Part shown: one piece after another, positions 9,640-21,426 of the stretch
Layout of the letters: each line of letters opens with the position of its first letter
Numbering within the stretch: position 1 is the first letter of the stretch
Assembly: GCA_020746835.1 (NCBI GenBank)
Contig: JAGPNK010000017.1
Span: 310,001 to 374,000 of the forward strand
Source: Stachybotrys elegans
Taxonomy: Eukaryota > Ascomycota > Sordariomycetes > Hypocreales > Stachybotryaceae
Direction: 5' to 3'
Length of the DNA stretch: 64,000 nucleotides
Translations under genes and position numbers: made by a program
Notes under the pieces: generated by a model
Seen by the model: only the letters and a program-made list of their open reading frames with translations
What the model was told of the DNA's origin: nothing
Database searches by the model: none

Positions 9640-11422
9640 GAGCCTCGCACATGGCCCGGTCGGCCAATCCCTAACAAACGCATCGATGGTTCGACGTGTG
9701 ACTGTTCCTTGAGCGCCGTCGCCCGTGGCTGGGAATGAAGACGCCACGAGGCTTGGCACCGTGCCCAGAAGGACTGCATCCTCCTGGGCCAGAGGGTGCA
9801 GCAGGCTGAGCAGGATGTGGGTAAAAGACGAATATCCTATCCGTAATCGCTCAACAGTCAGATGCCTGATGAGTCCCTGACGGCCGCGAAGGTTTTACCC
9901 GAATGGGAAACAACTTTCGGACCTACCACAAGTCTCCCCATTCAATCTCCGGCTCATCATTTCCAATTGCTGGCTTGGAAGCCTGGGACGATGTAACAGT
10001 TGCCATCTGGTCCGAACCTGGTCAGGCCCGGCAGCGCCCGCTCGTGTTGTGGATCATGGCCATGATGGCAAAGTAATTAATACTCGAGATGTATGAGGAT
10101 GATGTGGACTTGTTTCGGCTTGCCTACCCCTGCCTCTGGGCAAACCCGATGCGTAGGGCTCGGGCTCGGTAATTGTCGAGGCGGTAGCGAGAAGCGCCAC
10201 TCTTCCAGGGCATCGTCGAACTCGACAATGTCGCGCAGTGTCAGATCGCAGTACTCATCGTCCATCACTGGCGCGTGGCCTGAACGAGCCGAGATGTGCT
10301 TGTCGCACGCGTAGCATTGCCAGAACAGCCTGCGCAAAGAGCCTTTTCGATGCCACTCGTCCTCGCTATTTGTCGGTTGCCGCGCAATGGCTGGCTCGGT
10401 ATGGGCGCCGAGTATCATGGCCAGGCGACACGCCCCCGAGTGCAGGAGCGTCGCCACGTCTGCTCTCCTCGTGGGTAGTAACACGTGCACTGGCTACACC
10501 GTCAGCGAAGCGCAACCACCTCGATCCGGAACATGCCCTTCCTTACCAGGGCGACGGCTTACCCGCGATTCGAGGCAGTAAAGCGTGCGCATGGGAAACC
10601 CACTGCCCGACGCCGACCGAAGATTCCGAGTCGAGGTCTCCGAGCATAATGGCCGTCATGGACAAGAAGGACAGCACGCATGCCGTCGCGACATGGATCC
10701 AAGGCTGTGTCAATCGTGTGATTGAAGCTCCTGGCGTCGGCAATGGGAAATACCAGCCAGAGGCCCGAACTGCGGTACATGTCAAAATACTTTGACACCA
10801 GCCATCTCTCGGGCAGCTTCAGCGGCCCCCCTCTGTACTTGTACAAATGCGATTTCGCCTGGCGATGTCATGGAAGCCTGGTGCCCGAAGCTTCGAACCT
10901 GGGCATCGGGCCTGTTCGCGATTCCATCCACTGGGAAAACAAGAGGAGGCCTTTGTAGAGTCCGTAGCTGCATAGGTGCGACCCGGCTCTGCTCCAGCTT
11001 CCCACGTTCTTGGCTGGTGAATGATCAGAGCTGATGTCATCACCAGCTGATTTGTCCTCTGAGCTGGGCCTGTGAGTATCAGCATAGGCTTCCACTACGC
11101 TTGTAATCTCCCGAGCTGGAACTTCTTGCGGCAGCTGTGTAAAACGCTCGCTTCCTTGCTGCCATCAAATTAGATACACGTCTGTTCAAGCCATTCGTTC
11201 ATCTACCTACCTTTGTTTCTTACCAGGCCCATCGAATGTATAAGCAAGCCCATGGTGTCTGCACCAGCCGCATTGTAAGTTGCCAGAATCGCACTGGATC
11301 TGTGGGGATTCATCGTCATCAGTACCCTCGCTCCACGGATAATCTTGACGCGCCCTTGTTGCCTACCTTGCAATATAACACGCGTCACATGCGCGCTTTC
11401 TTTTCAATGTAGCGGACTGCAT
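9640..11422 (-). pseudogene. Decayed Zn2Cys6/fungal-specific transcription factor gene
   Basis: The ATG at 11422 starts MQSATLKRKRACDACYIAR, a textbook Zn2Cys6 N-terminus, followed by a candidate intron (GTAGGC...CACAG) and IQCDSGNLQCGWCRHHG. The sixth cysteine is replaced by Tyr (LAYTFD; TAT codon), and no canonical splice joins the halves in frame. Further along, pieces of the fungal_trans domain appear in different frames: MYRSSGLWLVFPIADARSFN around 10785, then, shifted, ATACVLSFLSMTAIM and DSESSVGVGQWVSHAHALLP. TAG at 10494-10496 precedes LLPTRRADVATLLHSGA and WHRKGSLRRLFWQCYACDKH. C-terminal-like THILLSLLHPLAQEDA is at about 9780-9830. At least two frameshifts, a stop and loss of a zinc ligand argue for a pseudogene rather than missed introns. 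Boundaries are approximate. Confidence 0.75.
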
Positions 11423-12560
11423 TGTGGCTGGTCATGTTATGAAATGGGGACACAATGATCAGAGCACTCACTTATGGAGAGACAGTCATACGATCTGACC
11501 CTCTTCGGGGCTTATTCAGCGCCCTCATTTATGACAGGAGGTCCCTGTATGACATATCCATCTTGGCAGTAGTTGGGATGATGTGGAAACAAGCATAAGC
11601 TGGTCACTTTCCCCAGTAGTCAACGACGACGGTCCATGATACATATCGACGGACCTTGTGCATGCTACTAAAGATTTCTTTAGTACTGAGGAATATACGA
11701 CAGGAGGCCGTGACATGGCTTTGAGTTATGTAAATCTGGTGCTGACTTCCATATGAAGATCGCCCGATGAAGCGAAATACCTCTAGTGCTTCCTCTCTTT
11801 AAGGCCTTTGTAGCCCTTCTGAGCTCTCGTCCCAGTTTTGCACAGCGATAGCGCACTAGCTGGGCAAACCCAGCAGGATGGCAGATGATCTCTCAGACCC
11901 GTTGGTGTGGACGTGCTGCCGTAAGAAGCTTGTTTAGCGGGCGTCAGGGAAAGTGAATACCCTTTTCCCTCTATTGGCTCCCCGAACTTCCATTCAAGGC
12001 AAGCCCCTTCTCTTGTGTCCCTGAGTCGATGCTGGGCTATGCGGCATCCCTAGGATGCTCTCGACTGCATAGCATAGACCCGATAGTACTATACAACGAC
12101 TTATTTGTACATACGCTCACGGTCCTCGTGGACAACCAAGTTGAAAGGAAACACGATTATATGTTCATTTTAGTTCTGTCACAATTCACCTGAATACTTA
12201 TTTGAGTCTTTGGACTCGAGCCATTGTAGGGCAACAGGACTTCCATTCCCAGCACTGAAGTAGATCTATCGAGTAGGCCGTATCTCCGACAGCCTCGATA
12301 ACCAAGCAATTTTCTGGCTCGTCAAACATGAGCATAGTGTCATTGGCAACAGGGAATTTTGTCCCACGTCTCCAGCGCTGTGGAGCTCTTTTCCTTTACC
12401 AATTACCTCACCTGGCTCAACTAGCACATCCCACTTGGTTGGAGGAAGCACATCCCAGCTTCATCAAGATTACCTTGGCTCTCAACCATACTGCGAAGCA
12501 CCCCGTTAGAGTAGCTCCCTTCGCTCAAAGTCGGACGGAAGTTGACAAACATCAAACATC
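11423..12560. other. Intergenic region, no gene seen
   Basis: About 1.1 kb between the decayed regulator and the methyltransferase gene. AT-richer than the neighbouring genes; short frames only. It must contain the methyltransferase promoter, but no clear TATA box stands out. Confidence 0.45.
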
Positions 12561-13331
12561 ATGGCAGCTCCAACACAGGCAACCCAGCAAACCACAGGCA
12601 ATCAGCGTTTCGACGCCGAGGCTGCCGCCTGGGACAGCAAACCCTTCGTTCACGCCATGAGCCTGGAAGCATGGAAGGCAATCCAAGCAAATGTTCCAAC
12701 AGTGTTTTCCAACCTGGGTCAGCGCCCCGACATTCTGGAAATTGGCTGCGGCACAGGGCTGCTCAGCCTGGAGGCCGCCCCCGCATCCAACCGGCTCGTG
12801 GCTATCGACGCATCTCAGGGCATGATTGCCGTCCTCAAATCCAAGCTGGAGAAGCCAGGCACGCCCGAGAACATTGAGCCTATAGCAGTCTTGCTCCAGG
12901 ATCCAGAAGATATGAGCTTGCCCCCGGCCGACGAGTCCAAGCCTGACGGCCCGCGGCTCAAGTTTGACCTTGTTCTCTCACACCTCGTCCTCCATCATAT
13001 TGCCGACCTCAAGAAAGTACTGACTACAATGCTTGGGTGTCTAAAGGAGGGCGGCATGGTGGCTCTGACGGACTTTGAGGACTTTGGACCCGACGCAAGG
13101 CGGTTCCATCCCGAGTCCAAGATGGATGGGGTCGAGCGGCATGGGATTCCCAGAAAATGGATGGCGGAACTTATGCAAGATGTGGGATTCAAAGACGTAA
13201 TCACTAAAGTGGCCTGGGAGCACTCCAAGATGGTAGAGAAGTACCCGGGCGAGTTCGGGGGTGGCGCCCCATCTGAGGGCCAAGGCGAGCTCATGACATT
13301 CCCCTACATCATTTGCTTGGGAAGGAAGTAG
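12561..13331 (+). CDS. Class I SAM-dependent methyltransferase
   Basis: Single exon, 256 residues, no signal peptide. Motif I is LEIGCGTG (residues 59-66) after RPDI; motif II-like LVAIDASQGMI supplies the acidic residue that binds the SAM ribose; FDLVLSHLVLHHIADLKKVL is motif IV-V; LKEGGMVALTDFE is the post-motif strand. This is the Methyltransf_11/25 arrangement. The N-terminal QRFDAEAAAWDSKPF is typical of small fungal SAM methyltransferases related to UbiE/yeast YcgJ-like proteins. The acceptor (small molecule or protein) cannot be read from sequence. No biosynthetic gene is adjacent: the neighbours are a decayed regulator and a GH2 enzyme, so a link to the PKS cluster 28 kb away is unsupported. 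The ATG is in a good context (CATCATGG). Confidence 0.85.
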   Translation: MAAPTQATQQTTGNQRFDAEAAAWDSKPFVHAMSLEAWKAIQANVPTVFSNLGQRPDILEIGCGTGLLSLEAAPASNRLVAIDASQGMIAVLKSKLEKPGTPENIEPIAVLLQDPEDMSLPPADESKPDGPRLKFDLVLSHLVLHHIADLKKVLTTMLGCLKEGGMVALTDFEDFGPDARRFHPESKMDGVERHGIPRKWMAELMQDVGFKDVITKVAWEHSKMVEKYPGEFGGGAPSEGQGELMTFPYIICLGRK

Positions 13332-13729
13332 TAGCAGCAACCCTCGAACCATTTCATGGTGTGATAAGTACTTTGGTTTGTTTCCTAGTACGGATGATCT
13401 ACCCTAGAGTTAAACTCCCCCAACCAATTCCCGAACTGATGAGCAAACTGAACCAGAAATGCCCCTGTAAACCCCCGCCCGGCGGATGTGACCTCCCTGA
13501 TGTGACCTGTAGATCAGCTAAATTTGTAATTGCAACCCTTGGCGCGATGGCACTGCGGGGAATGCTGTTCAACTTCATTAATCGGACAGCGGCCAGTTCT
13601 GCATGGATTGTCGGCATGTACGTAACGTTCCATGGGTGTTTGAGCATTGGCATAGACATGACAAAAAGGACCTAATGCCAGACTCTTCCTCTCCGGTTCT
13701 CCTGCACCACTGGTGGCCAGCTTCGCATC
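13332..13729. other. Intergenic region, no gene seen
   Basis: About 400 bp between the methyltransferase and the GH2 gene. No TATA box or other clear signal noted. Confidence 0.4.
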
Positions 13730-16434
13730 ATGGCTCGGCGGTTATTCAAGGTTCTCGCGACGCTTGAAGCGACTAGGAGGTGCACAGCTCAAGAGCTTCT
13801 TGTGTCTGCACCGGGACAAATAAGCAAAATCCCCAACTGGGACATACAGTCTTCTTCCGATGTGAACGATGACTTGACAATTCTCTCCCAGCCGGGAGCC
13901 GACACCTCATCGTTCTACCACATTCCCACGTCAAGATGCACTCTAATGGGCTGCCTGCTTGAGGCGGGCATCTACAAAGACGAGGAGCTATGGTTCTCGA
14001 ACAACCTGGAAAGCTTCAATTGGGGCCAGTTCTCAGTCCCGTGGATCTACAGAAACGAGTTTGCCCTGGAACCATCGGACGGTCAGCACTTTATACTCCA
14101 GACGAACGGCATCTCGTCCCGCGCCGATATATATCTGAATGGAGAGCTGCTCGCGGACAAAGAGTACCAGTCGGGCGCATACTCGGGCCGTATTTACGAA
14201 ATCACGGACTTGGTGGCGGCTGAAAACGCCCTCCTAATCCAGGCATATCCCACGAACTATTTCTACGACCTTGCCCTTGGATTCGTCGACTGGAACCCAT
14301 ATCCGGTGAGGATTTTGTAAGCACGAGAGACGCTGAGCGAGCTAATGCTTAACAGCCCGATAATGGAACCGGTGTGTGGCGAGACGTCACGGTCAAGCAG
14401 ACTGGTCCTGTATTCTTCGAAACCCTGAGCGCCATCGTAGGCATCGATCCAGGCAGTGTCACGCTTCGTCTCGGAGTGAGGAATCTGGAGAGCACTGAAG
14501 TGAGATTCGTCGCCAAAGCCTCCATAACCGAGCCCGATGACGGAGCGGAGCACATCCTTAAAGAGACCGTGACCCTCAATCCGCATGAGGCACGAGTGAT
14601 TGAGTTTACGCAGACATTTGAGGACCCGAAACTGTGGTGGCCAAAGCAATGGGGAGACCAGCCCTTATACTCGGCTGTAGTCACGGGCTCTGTGAACTGC
14701 GCCACGACGGACACGCTGAAGACGACATTCGGTCTGCGAACCGTCACGTCAGAGGTCAACGAAGATGACGATATAGTCTTCTACGTCAATGGTAAGCCAT
14801 TCCAGGTGATGGGCGGCGGTTACAGCGCCGACATGTTTCTACGTTTCGACCCTCAGCGGTTCGAGCATATCGTGGAATACATGCTCGACATGGGCCTGAA
14901 CACGATCCGTCTCGAAGGCAAGAATGAGCACCCCGAGCTCTACGACGTGGCGGATCGCATGGGTCTGATGGTCATGGCCGGGTGGGAATGCTGCAACAAA
15001 TGGGAGTCGTGGAGCTACAACAATGAGCTCTCCGTCGACCCCGTGCCGGTGTGGGAAGACGAGGACTACTCGGACGCCAACGCCACCATGTGGCACGAAG
15101 CTAGGATGCTGCAGACGCACCCCAGCATGCTCACCTTCCTCATCGGCAGCGACTTTTGGCCCGACGATCGTGCGACGGCCATCTACGTTGCGGCGCTGAG
15201 GGGGTCCGACTGGCAGCTGCCGATTGTTCCGGCGGCCAGCAAGCGCGGATATCCCGATCTTCTCGGACGCTCGGGCATGAAGATGGAGGGTCCGTACGAT
15301 TGGGTTCCCCCCAACTACTGGTATGATGTGGAGGGCGATGATGATCGTGCAGGTGCAGCTTTCGGGTTCGGGTCTGAGCTCGGTGCTGGTGTCGGGACGC
15401 CTGAGCTGGGAAGTCTGCGGCGGTTCCTCAGCGAGGACGACATGGACGACCTCTGGCTGAACCCGGACAAAGGGCTCTACCACATGTCTACCAATGTATC
15501 GCAGTTCTATGACCGGGGCATCTACAACGAGGGGCTATATGAGAGATACGGAGCTCCCACCTCGCTCGAGGATTACCTCATGAAAGCGCAGGTGGCCGAC
15601 TACGAAGCCATACGCGCGCAGCACGAGGCTTTTTCGTCGCGGTGGAGCGAGGGGCGCATAGCGACAGGCATGATCTACTGGATGTTGGTCAACGCATGGC
15701 CCAGCCTTCACTGGAACCAATTCGACTACTATCTCCATCCGGCCGGCACGTACTTTGGCAGCAAAGTTGGGTCGCGGACGGAGCACGTCTCGTACAACTA
15801 CATGAGCAAGGACGTCTGGATCATCAACCGCTCCTTGGACAGAAATGGGGCGCGCCGGGTCGACGTCAGCGTCATTGGTCTGGATGGACAGCAGCTGGCC
15901 AACGCGACATACGACGTCGAGACAGCAGCAAACAGCGCCGCACGTGTCGGGGTGGTACCAGGGCTGGAGGATGCGGACAATGTCGTCTTTGTCAAATTGG
16001 TGCTGAAGGGTGGGGAGGATGAGATCCTCAGCCGCAACGTATACTGGATCGCGCCGAGTATCGACACGCTTGCTTGGGAGGACAGCACGTGGTACCACAC
16101 GCCCGTGACCGAGTTTGCCAACTACACGTCTCTGTTTGGGCTGGAGGAGGCGTCGATCCAGGCTACTGTGTCGGCGGATGCGCGAGATGGGGAGCTGTAT
16201 CGCATCACGCTGGAGAATGAGGCAACAGTCCCGGCGTTCTTCATCCGGATGAATCTGGTGGATGGAGAGGGTCGAGACGTGAATCCCGTCATTTGGTCCG
16301 ACAATTATCTCACATTGTGGCCAGGCGAGAGACTCGAGGTCACAGTGCGCCCGGGGCTGGAGTCGCCGACTGGATATGCAGTGGTGATTGATGGAGTCAA
16401 TCTGCCTGCATCGAACTTGGACTTGGGATCCTGA
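13730..16434 (+). CDS. GH2 exo-beta-D-glucosaminidase (chitosan degradation)
   Basis: Exons 13730-14305 and 14356-16434 (50-nt intron, GTGAGG...AACAG, phase 0) give 884 residues. The sequence follows fungal GH2 exo-glucosaminidases: SFYHIPTSRCTLMGCLLEAG, WGQFSVPWIYRNEF, ALGFVDWNPYPPDNGTG and GVWRDVTVKQTGPV form the sugar-binding and immunoglobulin-like domains. A TIM barrel follows with LNTIRLEGKNEHPELYD, FLIGSDFW (Asp458, position of the acid/base) and FGFGSELGAG (Glu533, position of the nucleophile). The 75-residue spacing agrees with the Asp/Glu pair known for bacterial CsxA. The enzyme would release glucosamine from chitosan oligosaccharide ends, outside the cell. Oddity: the first 30 residues (MARRLFKVLATLEATRRC) do not form a convincing signal peptide, although family members are secreted. 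A stop lies in frame at 13673, so an upstream exon or N-terminal damage is possible. Confidence 0.9.
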
Positions 16435-16815
16435 GACGGAATGGCGCGATGCCCGTGTGAAGATGGGACGCGGGCGATGATGGTGATTAATTCCGTGGTG
16501 AATGACGTGCATGAGCTGGTGGATTGGCGAGTGGGCAGTTATTGTGGGCCACCCCGTACAGCGATAGACCGGATACTGCAGTACTGCTTAATGAGATAGG
16601 CAAATATTCATCTAGCCGCACTACCAAATTTCCGTCAGATTCAGATTCTGCCTCGTGTCGCAATCCAGCGTCCATTTCGCCAGGCACAGAGGGCGGCTTC
16701 TCACCAATTACCCCCTGGCATCATGTTTCCCTTGTTCTCTTCACGTCGCTCCTTAGACATGTAATTTCTTGTACTATTTCTTGTGTAAAAATCTACAGCT
16801 GCGCCATTTAGAGGG
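16435..16815. other. Intergenic region, no gene seen
   Basis: About 380 bp between tandem genes; holds the BCS1-like promoter. No clear motif. Confidence 0.4.
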
Positions 16816-18273
16816 ATGGCCTACACTCTTCACGCTGGCGGTGCTGCTGCCTTCAGCAGCCTCGACCCGCTCTCCCACGGCGTCTCTGTCATCAAGGACG
16901 TCTTCCATCGGTGGTCGGAGCTGGATATTACCCAGGTCGGGTCGCTTGTGGCCATTGCTGGCACTACGCCGGCTGTCTGGAGGTGCTTGCGACGCATATG
17001 GAGGGAGTCGTACGCCTGGATCCGCCAGCTCTTCGTAGCCTCCGTTACCGTTCCCGCCGGCGACCCCCTCAACCGGAGTGTGGTGCGTTGGATCGAGGCC
17101 AATCGCCCACGGCATTACCAATCCTTTACGGGACGCATAGAGGTCGGAAGGGCCAGCAGTGACCCTGCCGCGGGTCTTAAGAAGACGAGGAATCCCGTCA
17201 GATACTGCCCTCATTGGGATACCAGGTGGCTGTGGTACTCGGGCAGTCTGTTCATCGTCCACCGCGCCTTTGAGAACTTTGGCGCCTCGCTCGCGGATCC
17301 CACTTACGATGGTGCTGGAGGTGAAGAGCTCGTCGTCAGCAGCTTCGGGTGGTCGGCGGAACCCGTCAAGCGGTTCATCGAGGCATGCCGCGAGTACACC
17401 GACCTCCAGACGCAATTCTTTGTCATCATCTACTCGCGCGACCGCTACGGCATGTCCTGGAAGCCCAAGGCGCGCAAGCCCATTCGGCGCATGGACACGG
17501 TGCACTTTGACAGGCGCCTGAAGAGCGAGCTCCTGAGCGACATCCGCAACTTCCTCGACCCACGAAGCCAGGCGCGCTACCAGAGCCGCAGCATGCCGTA
17601 TCGCAGAGGGTACCTGCTCTATGGCCCTCCAGGCACTGGCAAATCCTCGCTCTCGGTGGCCATTGCGGGCGAATTCGGTCTCGACCTGTACGAGGTCAAG
17701 ATACCCAGCGTCGCCACAGACGCCGACCTGGAGCAAATGTTTCTGGAAATCCCCCCGCGGTGTCTCGTGCTGCTAGAGGACATTGACGCCGTATGGACAG
17801 ATCGCGCGAGGAGCGACAAGAGCGGCCAGGAGGGAACCGGCAGCCAGAATTGCACGCTTTCAGGACTTCTCAACGTCCTCGATGGCGTGGGGTCGCAAGA
17901 AGGACGAATCGTCATCATGACGACCAATCGGCCTGACCACCTCGACAGCGCTCTCATACGGCCAGGTCGCGTCGATATGCAAATCCTGCTGGGAAACATC
18001 AGCAAGGCGTCGGCGGAGGAAATGTTTATGCGCATGTTCTCTCCGGACCTCACACCGGATCTCAACGTGGAGGAGCTCCGACAGCTGGCGGTACGATTCG
18101 GCAGCAGCATACCAGACAATGTATTCACGCCCTCGCATTTACAGGGCTTCTTCCAGCTGCATCTTGACAGCCCTCAGGATGCCATCGCCAACATCGACGC
18201 ATGGGTGGATAGAGAAGTGGTTAGGAAACAGGACAGGGAGTTTGAGGTCATCTTGGGAGGTGTGAACATATAA
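16816..18273 (+). CDS. BCS1-type AAA ATPase
   Basis: Single exon, 485 residues. The N-terminal third holds the BCS1-specific region, with hydrophobic segment VGSLVAIAGTTPAVWRCL and then DTRWLWYSGSLFIVHR. KPIRRMDTVHFD leads into the AAA core: Walker A GPPGTGKS (residues 270-277), Walker B RCLVLLEDIDAVW, sensor-1 IVIMTTNRPDHLDSALIRPG with the following Arg of PGRVD, and the sensor-2/lid helix bundle ending ASAEEMFMRMF. BCS1 in yeast is a mitochondrial inner-membrane ATPase that moves the folded Rieske protein into complex III. Filamentous fungi carry many BCS1-like paralogues of unknown role. The weak match around the transmembrane segment and the lack of introns suggest this is a paralogue, not the essential orthologue. 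Confidence 0.9.
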   Translation: MAYTLHAGGAAAFSSLDPLSHGVSVIKDVFHRWSELDITQVGSLVAIAGTTPAVWRCLRRIWRESYAWIRQLFVASVTVPAGDPLNRSVVRWIEANRPRHYQSFTGRIEVGRASSDPAAGLKKTRNPVRYCPHWDTRWLWYSGSLFIVHRAFENFGASLADPTYDGAGGEELVVSSFGWSAEPVKRFIEACREYTDLQTQFFVIIYSRDRYGMSWKPKARKPIRRMDTVHFDRRLKSELLSDIRNFLDPRSQARYQSRSMPYRRGYLLYGPPGTGKSSLSVAIAGEFGLDLYEVKIPSVATDADLEQMFLEIPPRCLVLLEDIDAVWTDRARSDKSGQEGTGSQNCTLSGLLNVLDGVGSQEGRIVIMTTNRPDHLDSALIRPGRVDMQILLGNISKASAEEMFMRMFSPDLTPDLNVEELRQLAVRFGSSIPDNVFTPSHLQGFFQLHLDSPQDAIANIDAWVDREVVRKQDREFEVILGGVNI

Positions 18274-19570
18274 AGGACGGGTTTGGACTGTATCATCATG
18301 CTACGCGCTACGGATAGACTGGCACTGTATATTAGAGGACTGGGAATAGAAGGTTACAGATTAATTGACGTTAGTTCTGCGATAGATTGCTTGACACACA
18401 TCCCGGGCCCGAACCCGTATCCCGCCAGACAAAGCGAACTCCTCATTCCCCAACTTTGCTCTAGTGGCTTGACCGGACGAGCGGCTCTCCGCAGGCCATG
18501 GATGCCGATTCTATCCCCATGGGGAAGGGGAACAGAGCGTCGGGAAGCGCCAGGTCTCGCGCGGGCATGCAACCCTTTGAAGGCTTTGCCAAGAAGAGTC
18601 TAGACCTACGGCTTCCCCCGCCCATTTCGATGCAAGAACATGGAGTTGCTCGCACGAAAGGACGATGGCAACCTGGGGTAATGCACATTCGCCAACTCAG
18701 CTTCAAGCTAGGACGACTGTATTGCCGAGGCTAAAGGGAAGCGTCCAGCTGACATGCCTACTCCTTCAGGTATACATGCACGATACCTGCAGTCCGAACA
18801 CGGGCGTCCGTATGATTCGTCTATGCCGTCGGCCGAGCCCCTCCCTTGCGCGTCGCATGGAGAAGATCGTACCACCCAACGCACAGCAGCATGAGCCCGC
18901 TAGCTTCCGAAGGCCCGAAGATCGACGTATGGACGCGCGCGCCGCCCAGTCCCGCCTTGGCTTTTGCTGGGCAAACCAACCCTGAAGCTATTACGGAGTA
19001 GGTTGCACAGATGGGGTGATGGTCTCGTTTCTCGTCACCCTACCGGCCGGCTCCTCGCTCAAAGACGGTTTCTTTTCTTCTTTTTTCTTCTTCTCCCTCT
19101 TGCGGTTTAAGAGAAGAATCCGGAGACATTCCCCGTCGGAAAGCTAGTCATGTGGTGCGCGGGCGAATCCAACAGACTTGGTGGCGTCACAAGCATGCGA
19201 CGTTTCAATGATGCATGTTGTCGGGGTCTATGATCAATTACATGCCAATGACAAGCTCCCCGTTCGCCAAATCCTTCCCTTACCCCGCAAGGTGATCCCC
19301 AGCTGCAGTCTAGCCCTGTATGCAAACACGAAGCCTGTGTCATTATCCCACTCATCCGATCAGGGCTAGGAGGCAGAAGAGGCATCACGCTACCAGGTTC
19401 CCCTTCACCCGACTCTACAGGACGCCTTCGGGGTTGACATTTAAAGAGGTGACAATTCCCAGATCAATCTTCAGATCAGGCCATCTTACCTTTCAAGCAA
19501 ACAACTACTATCCGCACCACAAAACACCAGCTTCATCGTCATCTTCAATCGACGTCGCACAACCCGCATC
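18274..19570. other. Intergenic region upstream of alcohol dehydrogenase
   Basis: About 1.3 kb. A pyrimidine-rich tract (TTTCTTTTCTTCTTTTTTCT) lies near 19070-19090, one copy of TACGGAGTA at 18992-19000, and TTTAAAGAGG at about 19440, 130 bp before the ADH start, is a possible TATA-like element. No gene is seen. Confidence 0.45.
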
Positions 19571-20675
19571 ATGTCTAACATCCCTACTGAACAATGGGCG
19601 CAGGTGATTGAGAAGAGTGGATGTAAGTCTCTGTTCCATCCCGTCAAAGGAACCAGACTCACCCGTCATACCAGCTACCGTCTACAAGAAGATCCCCGTC
19701 GCAAAGCCTGGACCCGATGAAGTCCTCGTCAACATCAAGTTCTCGGGCGTATGCCACACCGACCTCCACGCCATGAAGGGCGACTGGCCCCTGGACCGCA
19801 AGCTGCCCCTTGTCGGCGGCCATGAGGGCGTCGGCGTCGTCGTCGCCCGCGGCGACCTCGTCAAGGAGGTCGAGATTGGCGACCACGCTGGCGTCAAGTG
19901 GCTCAACGGATCCTGCCTGTCCTGCCCCTACTGTCGCCAGGCCGATGAGCCACTCTGCCCCGACGCCCTCCTGTCCGGCTACACCGTCGACGGCACCTTC
20001 CAGCAGTACTGCGTCGCCAAGGCGGCACACATCGCCCGCATCCCCAAGGAGTGCGACATGGAGGCCATCTCGCCCATCATGTGCGCCGGCATCACTGTGT
20101 ACAAGGGCCTCAAGGAGTCTGGCGTCCGACCGGGACAGTCGATTGCCATTGTCGGTGCTGGCGGCGGCCTGGGCTCGTACGCGCTGCAGTACGCAAAGGC
20201 AATGGGCCTCAATACCATTGCCGTCGACGGCGGCGACGAAAAGGCCAAGGTTTGCAAGGAGCTCGGCGCATCGTCCTACATCGACTTCACAAAGACCAAG
20301 GACATCGTCAAGGACGTCCAGGCCGCAACCGACGACGGCCTCGGCCCCCACGCCGTGCTGCTCCTCGCCGTGAGCGAGAAGCCCTTCCAGCAGGCCAGCG
20401 AGTACGTCCGCAGCAAGGGCGTCGTGGTGTGCATCGCCTTGCCCGCCGAGGCATATCTGAAAGCCCCCGTGTTCCCCACCGTGGTGCGCATGATCACCAT
20501 CAAGGGCAGTTACGTGGGAAACAGGCAGGATACCGCCGAGGCCATCGAGTTCTACAGGCGAGGCCTGATCCAGACGCCGCGCAAGACGGTTGGGCTTAGC
20601 GAGCTGTCCAAGATTTACGAGTTGATGGAGGCTGGAAAGATTGCCGGACGATATGTTGTAGATACTAGCAGGTAG
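19571..20675 (+). CDS. Zinc-dependent alcohol dehydrogenase (yeast ADH1 type)
   Basis: A short first exon (19571-19622, [17 protein letters not shown]) is joined to 19675-20675 by a 52-nt intron (GTAAGT...CCAG, phase 1), giving 350 residues. The catalytic zinc site is visible: Cys44 in GVCHTDLH, His67-Glu68 in VGGHEGVG, and the later Cys in [14 protein letters not shown]. Structural zinc ligands lie in [16 protein letters not shown]. The NAD-binding turn is [18 protein letters not shown], with the acidic residue for NADH at VDGGDE. The length matches the cytosolic tetrameric ADH of fungi, which interconverts ethanol and acetaldehyde. Starting at an internal Met instead would lose the conserved N-terminus, so the spliced start is preferred. 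No link to the distant PKS genes is implied. Confidence 0.92.
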
Positions 20676-21426
20676 AGGCGATCAAGTGTTGGGAACATGA
20701 TTATTTCCATAGGTTAATTTACTATTTGGAGAAAGGGTCCCTCCAACCTTTTCATTGTACTCCCAGTTTGGTGGTCAAAACTCAACCACAATCTCGTGCC
20801 GATTTAACTTGATAGATGACGCCAGCTACCCTATTTTATCTCAATATATCAACGTTAACTAACCACAGATTCGTGTATGTGATTCAGGGCACTGCATCTG
20901 AGAAATGGGAGCACATTCGGCCCTGACCAAGAGCAAGCCATCCGTCAATATGCAGGCGATCTTGGCTACTTTACGGAATTGGTGGGTATTATGCAAATGA
21001 TGCTTCACCCCGTCCTTTTTCTTTTTCGGTTATAACCAGCTACGAATATCAGGGCAAGTGTAAAAGATTTGGTAGGTGAGTCCCTCGACTACGAGAGCGA
21101 ACCTGGTCCACGCGCGCCGCCTACATGCAGGACTGCTCACGTTGCATCGAGACTGGGTCCAAATTCTTGGCAGAAAAGCTTCATGTAAACTATACAATGG
21201 CCAGCTTTGAGCTTTGGCCGTGGCCGTCTCTAATCTGGCCATGATCTATATACGGCTGTTGGCCCCTATTACACTGTATCGTTTTATAATATCCCAGTAC
21301 CCGGCAGACGCCACCTTGTACACCGTAAACGCCGCGCAGCGAACTCGGCAATCGCCAGGAGTAATCGCACAATCCCAGAATCTCAAGACCACCCTATATG
21401 CTTTGTCTGTTGCCGAGGCGCGCTGC
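20676..21426. other. Intergenic region between converging genes, no gene seen
   Basis: About 750 bp downstream of both ADH and the minus-strand membrane protein. AT-rich around 20700-20880; nothing supported. Confidence 0.45.

Noticed and set aside
12205..12235. A tRNA B-box-like GGCTCGAGTCC on the minus strand
   Set aside because: No A-box or cloverleaf could be fitted around it. No tRNA or rRNA gene was found in the window, though a proper covariance search was not possible.
16816..18273. BCS1-like ATPase, ADH and acyl-CoA dehydrogenase as members of the PKS cluster
   Set aside because: They lie more than 5 kb beyond a PL4 lyase, which breaks the cluster, and none has a required role in the predicted pathway.
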